From assembly GCF_001019715.1 (NCBI RefSeq), contig NZ_BBXJ01000001.1, positions 2,542,001-2,606,000 on the forward strand: a DNA stretch of 64,000 nt, given 5' to 3'. The position numbers were made by a program, and so were the translations under genes. Below are positions 21,403-29,658 of this stretch, one piece after another. The DNA comes from Rodentibacter caecimuris (GTDB lineage: Bacteria > Pseudomonadota > Gammaproteobacteria > Enterobacterales > Pasteurellaceae). Below the pieces are notes generated by a model that made no database searches, was not told the DNA's origin, and was given only the letters and a program-made list of their open reading frames with translations. Each line of letters opens with the position of its first letter. Position 1 is the first letter of the stretch.

Positions 21403-21780
21403 TCACGCCTTATATAACAAAAAAGGCACTAAATTATTCAATATCAATGCAATAAAAAAACCAGCAAAGAACGTTATAAAATGCTCTACCGCCAGCCATT
21501 TAAACGAAATAATGATAAGTACAATAGTACAAGTAAATTTCAACGCTTCGGCACGATAAAATGCGCTTAGTTTTTTTGATAAATGCTGATTGCGATAAAA
21601 CACAACATAAACAAAGATAGAAAAAGGTATGAATGCAGAAAAAAAACCTAAGAAAAAATCAACCGCACTTTGGATATCAAGCAATAACATAACAATAGAG
21701 CCCAAAACAAGACCAATAAAAAATTCAATATAAATAGACGTTTTATATTTAGTTCGGGCTTGCGTTAAAACTCTAGACAT
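21403..21780 (-). CDS. atpI: ATP synthase accessory protein AtpI
   Basis: Small four-helix membrane protein (125 residues from the ATG at 21780) opening the atp operon. AtpI proteins help assemble the c ring or take part in ion transport, and are poorly conserved in sequence. A TTG at 21807 would add nine residues; the ATG with AAGG about 12 bases upstream is preferred. An uptake sequence at 21662 encodes QSAVDFF. The operon promoter should lie in 21781-21892, where no clear sigma-70 site stood out. Confidence 0.88.
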   Translation of the reverse strand: MSRVLTQARTKYKTSIYIEFFIGLVLGSIVMLLLDIQSAVDFFLGFFSAFIPFSIFVYVVFYRNQHLSKKLSAFYRAEALKFTCTIVLIIISFKWLAVEHFITFFAGFFIALILNNLVPFLLYKA

Positions 21781-21892
21781 CACTTTTAAAACCTTAAAAC
21801 GGAGCAATTATACCTTTGAAAAAACGAGATTCAACCTAAAAAATGTTAACTAAATCACACTTTTAGAAAATAATTTATAAAAATATTACGCT

Positions 21893-22504
21893 TTATCGCA
21901 AAATGATTAAATGTCGTTCACCTACTAGCTCAGGAACATGCAATTCAACAACATGCTGAATAGTATATCTTTTATCCATTGCTTTTACCTCATCTTCTTG
22001 ATAAATCCCTTTAAGGGCATAAAAATAGCCGTTTTCTTTGGGCAAATGGCCACACCAATCCGTCATATCTTTAAGTGATGCAAAGGCTCGACTTAACACG
22101 CCGTCAAATTTTTCTTCAGATTGATATTCCTCTACACGGCTCAATATAGGTATCACATTGGTTAATTTCAGCTCACGCACTGCATTACGAATAAAACTAA
22201 TACGCTTGCCAAGACTATCTAGCAAAACAAATTGTTTATCCGGATTGACAATCGCCAAAGGTAACCCCGGTAAACCCGGTCCTGTTCCCACATCAATAAA
22301 ACGATCACCCTGTAAATAAGAACTTACTACAATGCTATCCAAAATATGTTTCACTAACATTTCATTTGGATCACGTACAGAAGTTAAATTATAGGCTTTA
22401 TTCCATTTATCTAATAAATTAACAAGATCAATCAACTTCTGTTTTTGTATCTCACTGAGTTGAATTTTAGCTTGTGCAAGTAGGTTATCCAGTCTTTTTT
22501 TCAT
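21893..22504 (-). CDS. rsmG: 16S rRNA m7G527 methyltransferase
   Basis: Methylates N7 of G527 in 16S rRNA using S-adenosylmethionine. The 203 residues contain the SAM-binding motif [17 protein letters not shown] (about 65-81) and a basic C terminus. The older name is gidB, from its place beside gidA (mnmG) near the origin, and the same arrangement is seen here. It is separated from mnmG by 268 bases and from atpI by 112 bases. Confidence 0.95.
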   Translation of the reverse strand: MKKRLDNLLAQAKIQLSEIQKQKLIDLVNLLDKWNKAYNLTSVRDPNEMLVKHILDSIVVSSYLQGDRFIDVGTGPGLPGLPLAIVNPDKQFVLLDSLGKRISFIRNAVRELKLTNVIPILSRVEEYQSEEKFDGVLSRAFASLKDMTDWCGHLPKENGYFYALKGIYQEDEVKAMDKRYTIQHVVELHVPELVGERHLIILR

Positions 22505-22568
22505 TAATCAATTGCTCTTTTAAAAATCTTTCACATTTTACTTGAAAGTGCGGTCAGTATTCTATGCA

Positions 22569-22718
22569 TTTTTTGATTTCTGTTGCAAGATTCCGTCTAG
22601 GCTTCCAATCCCAGCAACATTAGCAAATCATGCTTTCTATAGTTCTGCTATTGAATCCGCACTTCGAGCGAAACTAACAGAAGCGACACTAAATGCGGTA
22701 TTGAAACGGGTTCTATAA
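22569..22718 (+). other. unexplained open frame without a start, between rsmG and mnmG
   Basis: On the strand opposite to its neighbours, a frame without stops runs through this stretch and ends in TAA at 22716-22718. Its last part reads like protein (PIPATLANHAF, then AIESALRAKLTEATLNAVL). No ATG in a good context is seen. It could be the decayed end of a lost gene. I cannot assign a family. The rest of the 268-base gap holds one uptake sequence (22545) and the mnmG terminator. Confidence 0.25.
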
Positions 22719-22722
22719 CCAA

Positions 22723-22753
22723 AAAAAGTGCGGCTAAATTAACCGCACTTTTT
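22723..22753 (-). terminator. inverted uptake-sequence terminator of mnmG
   Basis: A near-perfect stem is formed by AAAAAGTGCGG (one changed base in the following arm) and AACCGCACTTTTT (22741-22753). It lies 20 bases after the mnmG stop with a T run on the minus strand. The left arm has GCGGC instead of GCGGT. Confidence 0.7.
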
Positions 22754-22772
22754 ATCTCAACCATAGAAAAAA

Positions 22773-24662
22773 TTATTCCCCACGTTTCAACATCCCTTGT
22801 TTTTTCAAATTCACCAAGATAATCGAAATAGCCGCCGGAGTAATGCCGGAAATTCGGCTTGCCTGCCCAATAGAAACCGGACGATGTTGTTCTAACTTAG
22901 CTCGGACTTCATTGGATAACCCCGATACCTTGGAATAATCAAATTGAGCCGGAATAGCCGTATTCTCATGACGTTTTTGTTTTTCGATTTCTTCTTCCTG
23001 ATGTTCAATATAGCCTTGATATTTTATGGCGATTTCCACCTGTTCCACCGCTTCTTTATCAGCCATTGCCGGTTGATAAGGGGTTAAGGCGGTTAAAATC
23101 TCATAATTCATTTCAGGGCGGCGTAATAAATCTTCCCCATTGGCCTCACGTACAAGCGGACTGCTTAACACTTTATTGGCTTCTTCTAAATATTCCGAAC
23201 GGGGATGTAACCAAATACTGCGTAAACGTTGACGTTCAAGCTCAATGTTTTCCATTTTCTGATTGAAACGCACCCAACGTTTTTCATCAATCAAACCAAA
23301 TTCACGGGCAATCGGCGTTAAGCGAATATCGGCATTATCTTCACGTAACAATAAACGGTATTCCGCACGAGAGGTAAACACGCGATAGGGCTCTTTCGTT
23401 CCAAGAGTACAAAGATCGTCCACCAATACCCCGATATAAGCTTGGTCACGGCGAGGAAACCATCCCTCTTTCTCTTGTACATAAAGTCCAGAATTAATTC
23501 CTGCAAGTAAGCCTTGTGCGGCGGCTTCTTCATAACCTGTGGTCCCATTAATTTGACCGGCAAAAAATAAACCTGAGATCCCCTTAGTTTCGAGGGTAGG
23601 TTTCAGATCACGCGGATCAAAATAATCATATTCGATCGCATAACCCGGTTTCACTATACGGGCTTTTTCTAATCCTTTCATTGAATTAACTATTCCCATC
23701 TGAACATCGAAAGGTAGGCTTGTAGAGATCCCATTCGGATAAACCTCATTACTGGTTAATCCTTCCGGTTCAAGATAAATTTGATGGGAATTTCGATCAG
23801 CAAAACGCATAACTTTATCTTCGATTGACGGACAATAACGTGGGCCGATCCCTTCGATCACTCCGGTGTACATCGGGCTACGATCCAAATTATTGCGGAT
23901 CACTTCGTGGGTTTGTTCATTAGTATGCGTGATATAGCATGGGATTTGTTGTGGGTGATCCGAAACCGATCCCATAAAAGAAAATACCGGCAATACTGCA
24001 TCACCATGCTGTTTTGTCAGCACATCAAAATTGATCGTGCGAGCATCAATGCGCGGCGGCGTACCGGTTTTTAGTCGATCCACCCGTAAATTTAGATCGC
24101 GTAAACGTTCTGCCAGCCTGGTTGAAGCAGGATCGCCTGCACGACCGCCGGTGTAGTTTTCCAAACCGATATGGATCTTACCTGCTAAAAAAGTACCGGC
24201 TGTTAAGATCACAGATTTAGCACGGAATTTTAATCCCATTTTGGTTACCACGCCGCTTACTTTATCATTTTCTATTAAGATATCCGTGGCTTCCTGTTGG
24301 AAAATATCCAGATTTGGTTGATTTTCTAACGCAACTCTTACTACTTGACGGTATAAAACACGATCCGCTTGAGCGCGGGTAGCACGTACTGCAGGACCTT
24401 TGCTACTATTTAGCGTACGAAATTGGATCCCTGCTTTATCGGCGGCATGTGCCATTAATCCACCCATTGCATCAATTTCTTTCACTAAATGACCTTTGCC
24501 GATCCCACCAATAGCAGGATTGCAGGACATTTGTCCTAAAGTATCAACATTATGGGTTAATAAAAGGGTTTTTAAACCCATACGTGCCGGTGCAAGGGCG
24601 GCTTCAGTACCTGCATGACCGCCACCAATAACGATCACATCGTAAGTTTCAATATAAAACAT
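22773..24662 (-). CDS. mnmG: tRNA uridine-34 carboxymethylaminomethyl modification enzyme MnmG
   Basis: FAD-dependent partner of MnmE that modifies the wobble uridine of several tRNAs. The 629 residues have the FAD-binding [10 protein letters not shown] (about 13-22), the two GidA signatures around [17 protein letters not shown] and [10 protein letters not shown], and the helical C-terminal MnmE-binding domain. It is transcribed away from oriC, which begins just upstream of the start codon, exactly as gidA in E. coli. Confidence 0.97.
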   Translation of the reverse strand: MFYIETYDVIVIGGGHAGTEAALAPARMGLKTLLLTHNVDTLGQMSCNPAIGGIGKGHLVKEIDAMGGLMAHAADKAGIQFRTLNSSKGPAVRATRAQADRVLYRQVVRVALENQPNLDIFQQEATDILIENDKVSGVVTKMGLKFRAKSVILTAGTFLAGKIHIGLENYTGGRAGDPASTRLAERLRDLNLRVDRLKTGTPPRIDARTINFDVLTKQHGDAVLPVFSFMGSVSDHPQQIPCYITHTNEQTHEVIRNNLDRSPMYTGVIEGIGPRYCPSIEDKVMRFADRNSHQIYLEPEGLTSNEVYPNGISTSLPFDVQMGIVNSMKGLEKARIVKPGYAIEYDYFDPRDLKPTLETKGISGLFFAGQINGTTGYEEAAAQGLLAGINSGLYVQEKEGWFPRRDQAYIGVLVDDLCTLGTKEPYRVFTSRAEYRLLLREDNADIRLTPIAREFGLIDEKRWVRFNQKMENIELERQRLRSIWLHPRSEYLEEANKVLSSPLVREANGEDLLRRPEMNYEILTALTPYQPAMADKEAVEQVEIAIKYQGYIEHQEEEIEKQKRHENTAIPAQFDYSKVSGLSNEVRAKLEQHRPVSIGQASRISGITPAAISIILVNLKKQGMLKRGE

Positions 24663-24734
24663 CGTTTTCTCTAATTATTCGGACATAAAATTTGCGCTAT
24701 TTTACAGAAATTCAGTTTTTCTTGAAAGAAAGAA

Positions 24735-25060
24735 TTGGATCTTGATAGAGACATAAAGGATCCAAAGATCTTGAGGTAATAAAATTAAGATCTTTTTATA
24801 TATAGAGATCTTATTATTGTTACTATTAAGGATCCTTTATTGTGTGAATAACCGTTTTTTCTTTTTATAAATTAATGGATTAGATCTTATTGGAAAATGT
24901 TGATCAATGATAAAAACGGTCATTATTTGTTGTGGATAATTTAGCTATTTATACACAGCTGATAAAACTTTTGATCTTATTCAGCGATAAAATACAGGTT
25001 TTTGACAGATTTTTTATGAGTTATACACAGGGGGAAAACGATGATCGTTAAAATCATCGT
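24735..25060. other. oriC: chromosomal replication origin oriC
   Basis: This is the mnmG-mioC gap, the classic oriC position. Four 9-mers match the DnaA box TTATNCACA: 24843-24851 (minus, TTATTCACA), 24931-24939 (minus, TTATCCACA), 24949-24957 (plus, TTATACACA) and 25021-25029 (plus, TTATACACA). Three 13-mers like those of E. coli (GATCTTTTTATAT at 24789, GATCTTATTATTG at 24807, GATCCTTTATTGT at 24831) form the AT-rich unwinding region on the mnmG side. Ten GATC sites occur between 24738 and 25046, as expected for Dam/SeqA control. The left half is the duplex-unwinding side and the right half the DnaA array. Confidence 0.93.
25038..25060 (-). terminator. hairpin ending mioC transcription before oriC
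   Basis: An 8-bp stem, ACGATGAT (25038-25045) and ATCATCGT (25053-25060), lies 8 bases past the mioC stop. On the minus strand TTTTCCCCC follows it. It could limit mioC transcription running into the origin. The U run is short, so it may be partial. Confidence 0.5.
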
Positions 25061-25068
25061 CTTTTTTA

Positions 25069-25506
25069 TTAAAGGGATCGAATGAATAGAGGAAGCCATT
25101 CTTCACTGTAACTTTCCGGATCATCGATATTGAGCACATCGATTTTTAAGGTTTCACAAAGTTTGACCGCACTTTTTTGCTCTAAAATTTTTTCAATGTG
25201 ATTTGTGGCATAACAAAAGGTATCGTAATCCGAATTGCCTAAGCCGACAATGGCAAAACGCAAATAGGAAAGATCAAGATCGGATTGTGATATTTGATCA
25301 AACAGTGATCGTAAATTATCCGGAATTTCTCCCGCTCCATGGGTAGAGGTGACGATTAACCATAATGGTTCACTAATTACATCATCATATTGAGCACCGT
25401 GAAAAAGAGCGGTTGAAAACCCTTGGTTTTTTAAACAATCCGCTAGATGCTCGGCGACATACTCGGCAGTGCCTAAAGTACTGCCTGAAATAATACAAAC
25501 TTTCAT
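25069..25506 (-). CDS. mioC: MioC flavodoxin
   Basis: The 145-residue flavodoxin has an FMN phosphate loop SGSTLGTAEYVAEHL (about 7-21) and STHGAGEIPDNL (about 54-65), with a YLRFAIVGLGNSDYDTFC core. E. coli MioC is an electron carrier linked to biotin synthesis. The gene points toward oriC and its transcription is known to influence initiation there. An uptake sequence at 25168 encodes KSAVKLCE. Confidence 0.94.
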   Translation of the reverse strand: MKVCIISGSTLGTAEYVAEHLADCLKNQGFSTALFHGAQYDDVISEPLWLIVTSTHGAGEIPDNLRSLFDQISQSDLDLSYLRFAIVGLGNSDYDTFCYATNHIEKILEQKSAVKLCETLKIDVLNIDDPESYSEEWLPLFIRSL

Positions 25507-25522
25507 AAAAATTATCTAAAAC

Positions 25523-25547
25523 AAAGGCTTAGAAAATCTAAGCCTTT
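25523..25547 (-). terminator. intrinsic terminator between zapB and mioC
   Basis: A perfect 11-bp stem, AAAGGCTTAGA (25523-25533) and TCTAAGCCTTT (25537-25547), has a 3-base loop. It lies 9 bases past the zapB stop, with GTTTTAG then an AT-rich stretch on the minus strand. mioC therefore probably needs its own promoter or read-through. Confidence 0.7.
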
Positions 25548-25556
25548 AAAATTGAG

Positions 25557-25775
25557 TTAAACGTTATCAAATTTGCCAAGCAATGAGCGAATATGTTCTT
25601 GCCAGTTACGATGTTCATTTTTTAATTGCTCATTTTCATTTTGTAATGTTTCAACGGTTTGCTGAGATTGGCTGTTTTGTTCTTTTAATTCTTCCACTTC
25701 AAGTTGAAGTAATTGAATGGTTTCTACCGCTTGCTTAATTTTATCTTCAAGCTGGTTTAAGATTTCTAATGACAT
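25557..25775 (-). CDS. zapB: ZapB cell-division protein
   Basis: Small coiled-coil protein (72 residues; E. coli 81) made almost entirely of heptads rich in E, Q and L (LEDKIKQAVETIQLLQLEVEEL). ZapB assembles near the Z ring through ZapA and helps position chromosomes. In H. influenzae the zapB gene likewise lies beside glpX, as I recall. Its promoter region is shared divergently with glpX. Confidence 0.88.
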   Translation of the reverse strand: MSLEILNQLEDKIKQAVETIQLLQLEVEELKEQNSQSQQTVETLQNENEQLKNEHRNWQEHIRSLLGKFDNV

Positions 25776-25859
25776 AGTAATTTCCTTTTAAATAACATCT
25801 GAAACGGCTCTATTGTACCCACTTCATTTTTCTTTTTAAAGCCTGCCATAAAAATTTAT

Positions 25860-25877
25860 TATGCAAACGTTTGCATA
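25860..25877. promoter_or_regulatory. PurR-like operator palindrome upstream of glpX
   Basis: TATGCAAACGTTTGCATA is a perfect 18-bp palindrome and fits the LacI-family PurR consensus ANGCAANCGNTTNCNT. It is placed between zapB and glpX, directly upstream of a likely -10 box (TAGAAT, 25882-25887), so a bound repressor would block glpX transcription. Another LacI-type regulator with an A/T-flanked site is possible. Confidence 0.65.
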
Positions 25878-25926
25878 GTGTTAGAATAGCGCGATCTTTT
25901 GCTTGCAACACAATTGGAGATAAAAA

Positions 25927-26940
25927 ATGAATCGTGCACTGGCTATTGAATTTTCTCGTGTAACAGAGGCTGCGGCATTAGCGGCTTACACTTGGCTTGG
26001 ACGTGGCAATAAACACGCGGCCGATGAAGCTGCGGTAAAAGCAATGCGATATATGCTGAATCTTATTCATATGGACGGTGAGATTGTTATAGGAGAGGGT
26101 GAAATTGATAAAGCTCCTATGCTTTATATCGGTGAAAAAGTCGGTTCGGGTAATGGAGAACTGGTTTCTATCGCTGTTGATCCGATTGATGGTACGCGTA
26201 TGACAGCAATGGGACAATCCAACGCTATTTCTGTTCTCGCCGCAGGTGGAAAACGAACTTTCTTAAAAGCACCGGATATGTACATGGAAAAAATTGTAGT
26301 AGGGCCAGAAGTCAAAGGAATGATTGATCTCAGTTTACCGATTGAACAAAATCTTCGTCGTACCGCTTCCCGATTAGGAAAATCCTTATCCGATTTAACT
26401 GTGATGGTATTAGCCAAGCCCCGTCATGATGCAGTTATCCAACAAATGTATAATTTAGGAATTCGGGTTATGGCTATTCCCGATGGTGATGTTGCCGCTT
26501 CTGTCTTATGTTGCCTGCCTGATGCCGAAGTCGATATGGTTTATGGTATTGGCGGTGCGCCGGAAGGTGTTGCTGCTGCAGCGGCAGTTCGAGCATTAGG
26601 CGGTGATATGCAGGCACGGTTAATCCCTCGTAATGAAGTAAAAGGGGATACGGAAGAAAATAGAAAAATTGCGGCGGAAGAAATCCAACGTTGTGAAGAA
26701 TTAGGCGTTAAAGTGAATGAAATATTAAAACTAGAAGATCTCGTGCGTGATGATAATCTGGTGTTTGCCGCCACCGGTATTACACACGGTGAATTACTTA
26801 AAGGAATTTCCCGTCGAGGCAATCTTGCTACCACTGAAACCCTATTAATTAGAGGCAAATCACGTACTATTCGTAAAATCCAATCCACCCATTATTTGGA
26901 TCGCAAAGATTTCGAAATTTATAATATTTTGAGAAGTTAG
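25927..26940 (+). CDS. glpX: class II fructose-1,6-bisphosphatase
   Basis: Gluconeogenic phosphatase (337 residues; E. coli GlpX 336). Metal and substrate motifs are GEGEIDKAPM (about 56-65), DPIDGT (about 85-90), GIGGAPEGVAAAAA and FAATGITHGELL. It stands alone here rather than in a glpFKX operon. It lies first on the right arm of the origin. The PurR-like palindrome in its promoter suggests control by purine supply, a hypothesis only. Confidence 0.95.
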   Translation: MNRALAIEFSRVTEAAALAAYTWLGRGNKHAADEAAVKAMRYMLNLIHMDGEIVIGEGEIDKAPMLYIGEKVGSGNGELVSIAVDPIDGTRMTAMGQSNAISVLAAGGKRTFLKAPDMYMEKIVVGPEVKGMIDLSLPIEQNLRRTASRLGKSLSDLTVMVLAKPRHDAVIQQMYNLGIRVMAIPDGDVAASVLCCLPDAEVDMVYGIGGAPEGVAAAAAVRALGGDMQARLIPRNEVKGDTEENRKIAAEEIQRCEELGVKVNEILKLEDLVRDDNLVFAATGITHGELLKGISRRGNLATTETLLIRGKSRTIRKIQSTHYLDRKDFEIYNILRS

Positions 26941-27000
26941 CGATAATAAAAGTGCGGTTAAAATTTAATGTGTTTTTTACATTATTCATAACTTTAAAAA

Positions 27001-27170
27001 TAGGGACTGTCTGGATGACTAAAACAAATTTCCATTTAAGTCCCTATTGTTTATATGCTGTTCACACTCCGTCAACTATACTTAAAATGAGCTTTGAGAA
27101 TACCTTTGAACTTCAGTATTGATGCCAATTTTAATGTGATTCTGTTTTCAATAATGCTATCAGGTTTCAT
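27001..27170 (-). mobile_element. relic of an IS1016-like (IS1595 family) insertion sequence end
   Basis: The plus strand begins with GGGACTGTCTGGATGACTAA, which looks like a terminal repeat of IS1016-type elements. On the minus strand the adjoining bases read IIENRITLKLASILKFKGI followed by LKAHFKYS and a stop. This resembles the end of that transposase (GIENFWNQAKRHLRKFNGI, then PKAHF, as I recall it). Frame breaks and loss of the other end show decay. The remaining gap from 26941 to 27353 holds an uptake sequence (26947) and a small hairpin (27193-27214). Confidence 0.45.
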
Positions 27171-27353
27171 TGCTTCTCATTTAGATACCTTGCCCTAAAC
27201 GGAAAATTTTAGGGTAGCACAAATTTTTGTAATAACTCTCTTCTCAACATTTATTCTCTGATACTTGTTAATATTTCGTGAAATTTTTATTGTATTTTGG
27301 TAAGTAAAAGCATAGTCTTGTTGATGAATTATTCATCAAAAAGGAGAAAAAAC

Positions 27354-29111
27354 ATGCAGATACCGTTCAGAAAAATATTACTTGCGGGCTTATTTACTTC
27401 GGTAGTCAGCCTTTCCCAAGTCAGTTGGGCAAGTAACTCTGCGCTTACCACAAATACCGCCGCTGCACGTTATGACAGCAGTACCGATATTTTTCAACCT
27501 GTCTATGCAAAAAACGGTATGGTAGCTTCCGAACAGGCTATTGCAACTCAAGTTGGTGTTGAAATACTGAAACAGGGTGGTAATGCGGTAGATGCGGCAG
27601 TTGCCGTCGGGTTTACCTTAGCCGTTGTGTTACCAAATGCCGGTAATATCGGCGGTGGAGGTTTTATGGTATTACATAATGAAAAAACAGGGGAGGATTT
27701 TGCCCTTGATTTTAGAGAAACCGCACCATTAAAAGCCTCTCGTGATATGTATTTGGATGCAAACGGACAAGTTGAAGACGGAAAGTCATTGTTTACACAT
27801 TTTGCTGTCGGCGTACCGGGTACGGTAGCCGGCATGGAGCTAGCTTTACAAAAATGGGGAACAATGCCTTTGCATAAAGTGTTAGAACCGGCAATCAAGT
27901 TGGCGGAGGAAGGGTTCCCAATCAGCCAAACACTTGCCAATTTACTTGATACGGAGAAAGAAGTGTTAGGTAAATGGCAGAGCAGCCGCAAAATCTTCTT
28001 CAAAAACGACCGCACTTTAGCAGCCGGTGAACCGTTAATCCAAAAAGATTTGGCTAATTCTTTAAAACTCATTGCTAAAGAAGGCGCTAAGGCCTTTTAT
28101 GAGGGAGAAATTGCGGAAAAAATCGTACAAGAAATGAAGCAGCATAATGGTTTAATCAGCCTTGAAGATATGCGCAACTATCAAGCGATTGAGCGCCGGC
28201 CGATAGTAGGGAATTATCGCGGTTATAAAATCGTAACTATGCCGCCACCAAGCTCGGGCGGTATCCATTTAGTGCAATTGTTTAATATGTTGGAAAATTA
28301 TCCGCTTAATGAATTCGGCGCAAACAGTGCAAAAACTATTCATTATTTAGCTGAATCGATGAAATTGGCTTATGCGGATCGTTCGGAATATCTTGGTGAT
28401 CCGGATTTTGTGAAGATACCCGTATCCGGTTTAACTTCAAAAAATTATGCTAATTCCTTAATTCAAAGTATTAGGGAAAATTATGCCCGCCCTGCAACGG
28501 AAATTAAGCCCGGTAAGCCTCAACCCTATGAAAGTGATCAAACCACGCACTATTCGGTTATGGATAACGCCGGTAACGCTGTTGCCGTTACTTATACATT
28601 AAATCTGAATTTTGGTAGCGGTATTGTTGCTGAAGGAACAGGTATTTTACTAAACAATGAAATGGATGATTTTTCGGCTAAACCCGGAGTGGCTAATGCA
28701 TTCGGCTTAATCGGCGGTGATGCAAATGCAATTGAAGCGAAAAAACGTCCGCTTTCGTCAATGACACCGACTATCGTGCTAAAAGATAATAAATCTTGGC
28801 TGGTAACAGGTAGTCCGGGTGGCGCTCGAATTATTACGACGGTTCTACAAAGTATTTCTAATACTATTGACCATAATATGAACCCTGCGGAAGCGATTGT
28901 TGCGCCAAGAATTCATCATCAATGGTTACCGGATGAATTACGCATTGAGGAAGGGATTAGCCCCGACACCCTAGCATTACTCACTGCTAAAGGGCATAAA
29001 ATCAAGCTAAAAGCCCCAATGGGACGTGTACAAATTATTCAAGCGCACGACGGCGGCTTCTATGGTTATTCCGACCCTCGTAATCCTGATGGAAAAACAT
29101 TAGGATTCTAA
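27354..29111 (+). CDS. ggt: gamma-glutamyltransferase
   Basis: Periplasmic enzyme that removes the gamma-glutamyl group of glutathione and transfers or hydrolyses it. The 585 residues have a signal peptide (about 1-26, ending SWA). The self-cleavage site and nucleophile is Thr397 in DQTTHYSVMD, splitting the chain into large and small subunits. The oxyanion stretch RPLSSMTPTIV and the product-binding GSPGGARIITT are intact. The start at 27354 has AAGGAG in front; an upstream frame start at 27297 lacks one. It has its own terminator and converges on uspA. Confidence 0.95.
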   Translation: MQIPFRKILLAGLFTSVVSLSQVSWASNSALTTNTAAARYDSSTDIFQPVYAKNGMVASEQAIATQVGVEILKQGGNAVDAAVAVGFTLAVVLPNAGNIGGGGFMVLHNEKTGEDFALDFRETAPLKASRDMYLDANGQVEDGKSLFTHFAVGVPGTVAGMELALQKWGTMPLHKVLEPAIKLAEEGFPISQTLANLLDTEKEVLGKWQSSRKIFFKNDRTLAAGEPLIQKDLANSLKLIAKEGAKAFYEGEIAEKIVQEMKQHNGLISLEDMRNYQAIERRPIVGNYRGYKIVTMPPPSSGGIHLVQLFNMLENYPLNEFGANSAKTIHYLAESMKLAYADRSEYLGDPDFVKIPVSGLTSKNYANSLIQSIRENYARPATEIKPGKPQPYESDQTTHYSVMDNAGNAVAVTYTLNLNFGSGIVAEGTGILLNNEMDDFSAKPGVANAFGLIGGDANAIEAKKRPLSSMTPTIVLKDNKSWLVTGSPGGARIITTVLQSISNTIDHNMNPAEAIVAPRIHHQWLPDELRIEEGISPDTLALLTAKGHKIKLKAPMGRVQIIQAHDGGFYGYSDPRNPDGKTLGF

Positions 29112-29120
29112 TAAATATAA

Positions 29121-29153
29121 AAATCCCTGCGTGAGTATTTCAGGCAGGGATTT
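29121..29153. terminator. bidirectional terminator between ggt and the UspA gene
   Basis: AAATCCCTGC (29121-29130) faces GCAGGGATTT (29144-29153), with T runs on both outer sides. It lies between the convergent stops of ggt and the UspA-family gene and serves both. Confidence 0.88.
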
Positions 29154-29156
29154 TTG

Positions 29157-29582
29157 TTATTTCAAAATCAATATCGGTTTGTTCCCATATTTTGCCACTC
29201 GCCGGGTATTATTACTTAAGCCTTTAGTGTGAGGCTTACTACTGGCAAGCATAATGATTAAATCTACCGATTTTTCTTCCGCAATCCGATTAATTTCCTC
29301 ATAAATTGTGCCGTGTGCGACGATGTGTTGCACTTTAGCATTTGCCGGAAAATGTTTGGCAGTAAAATCGTGTAACGCTTTATTCACTTCTGCTATCAAC
29401 GATTTATCAAAATTTTTTGGTAGGAAAGCGGAAATAAAGCTATCATCTACCGGTTCGACAATAGTAACGACACGAAATAGTGTATTGGGATAATGTTCAA
29501 CCAAGCGTAATGCCGTTTCAACTACTTTTTCTGAACCTTTTTGATTGTTCAGATCAATGGCGAGTAGTAATTTGTTATACAT
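29157..29582 (-). CDS. UspA-family universal stress protein
   Basis: The 141-residue Usp fold begins MYNKLLLAIDLNNQKGSEKV. The C-terminal nucleotide loop is degenerate: where ATP-binding Usps have GxxGxxxxxxxxxG(S/T), this has SSKPHTKGLSNNTRRVAKYG, so ATP binding is doubtful. It is the last gene of a TAXI-TRAP cluster. Usp proteins are known companions of TRAP transporters (TeaD type) and may regulate transport. Confidence 0.85.
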   Translation of the reverse strand: MYNKLLLAIDLNNQKGSEKVVETALRLVEHYPNTLFRVVTIVEPVDDSFISAFLPKNFDKSLIAEVNKALHDFTAKHFPANAKVQHIVAHGTIYEEINRIAEEKSVDLIIMLASSKPHTKGLSNNTRRVAKYGNKPILILK

Positions 29583-29658
29583 AATTTATCCTTTTCATCA
29601 GTATGGCGGATATTCTTAATGTTAATCGAAACACATTCAAAAATGACCGCACTTTCTA

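Noticed and set aside
26541-26888. 115-codon minus-strand frame opposite glpX
   Set aside because: Antisense shadow with no start signal and no family.
27548-28072. 174-codon minus-strand frame opposite ggt
   Set aside because: Mirror of a well-conserved gene; typical antisense shadow.
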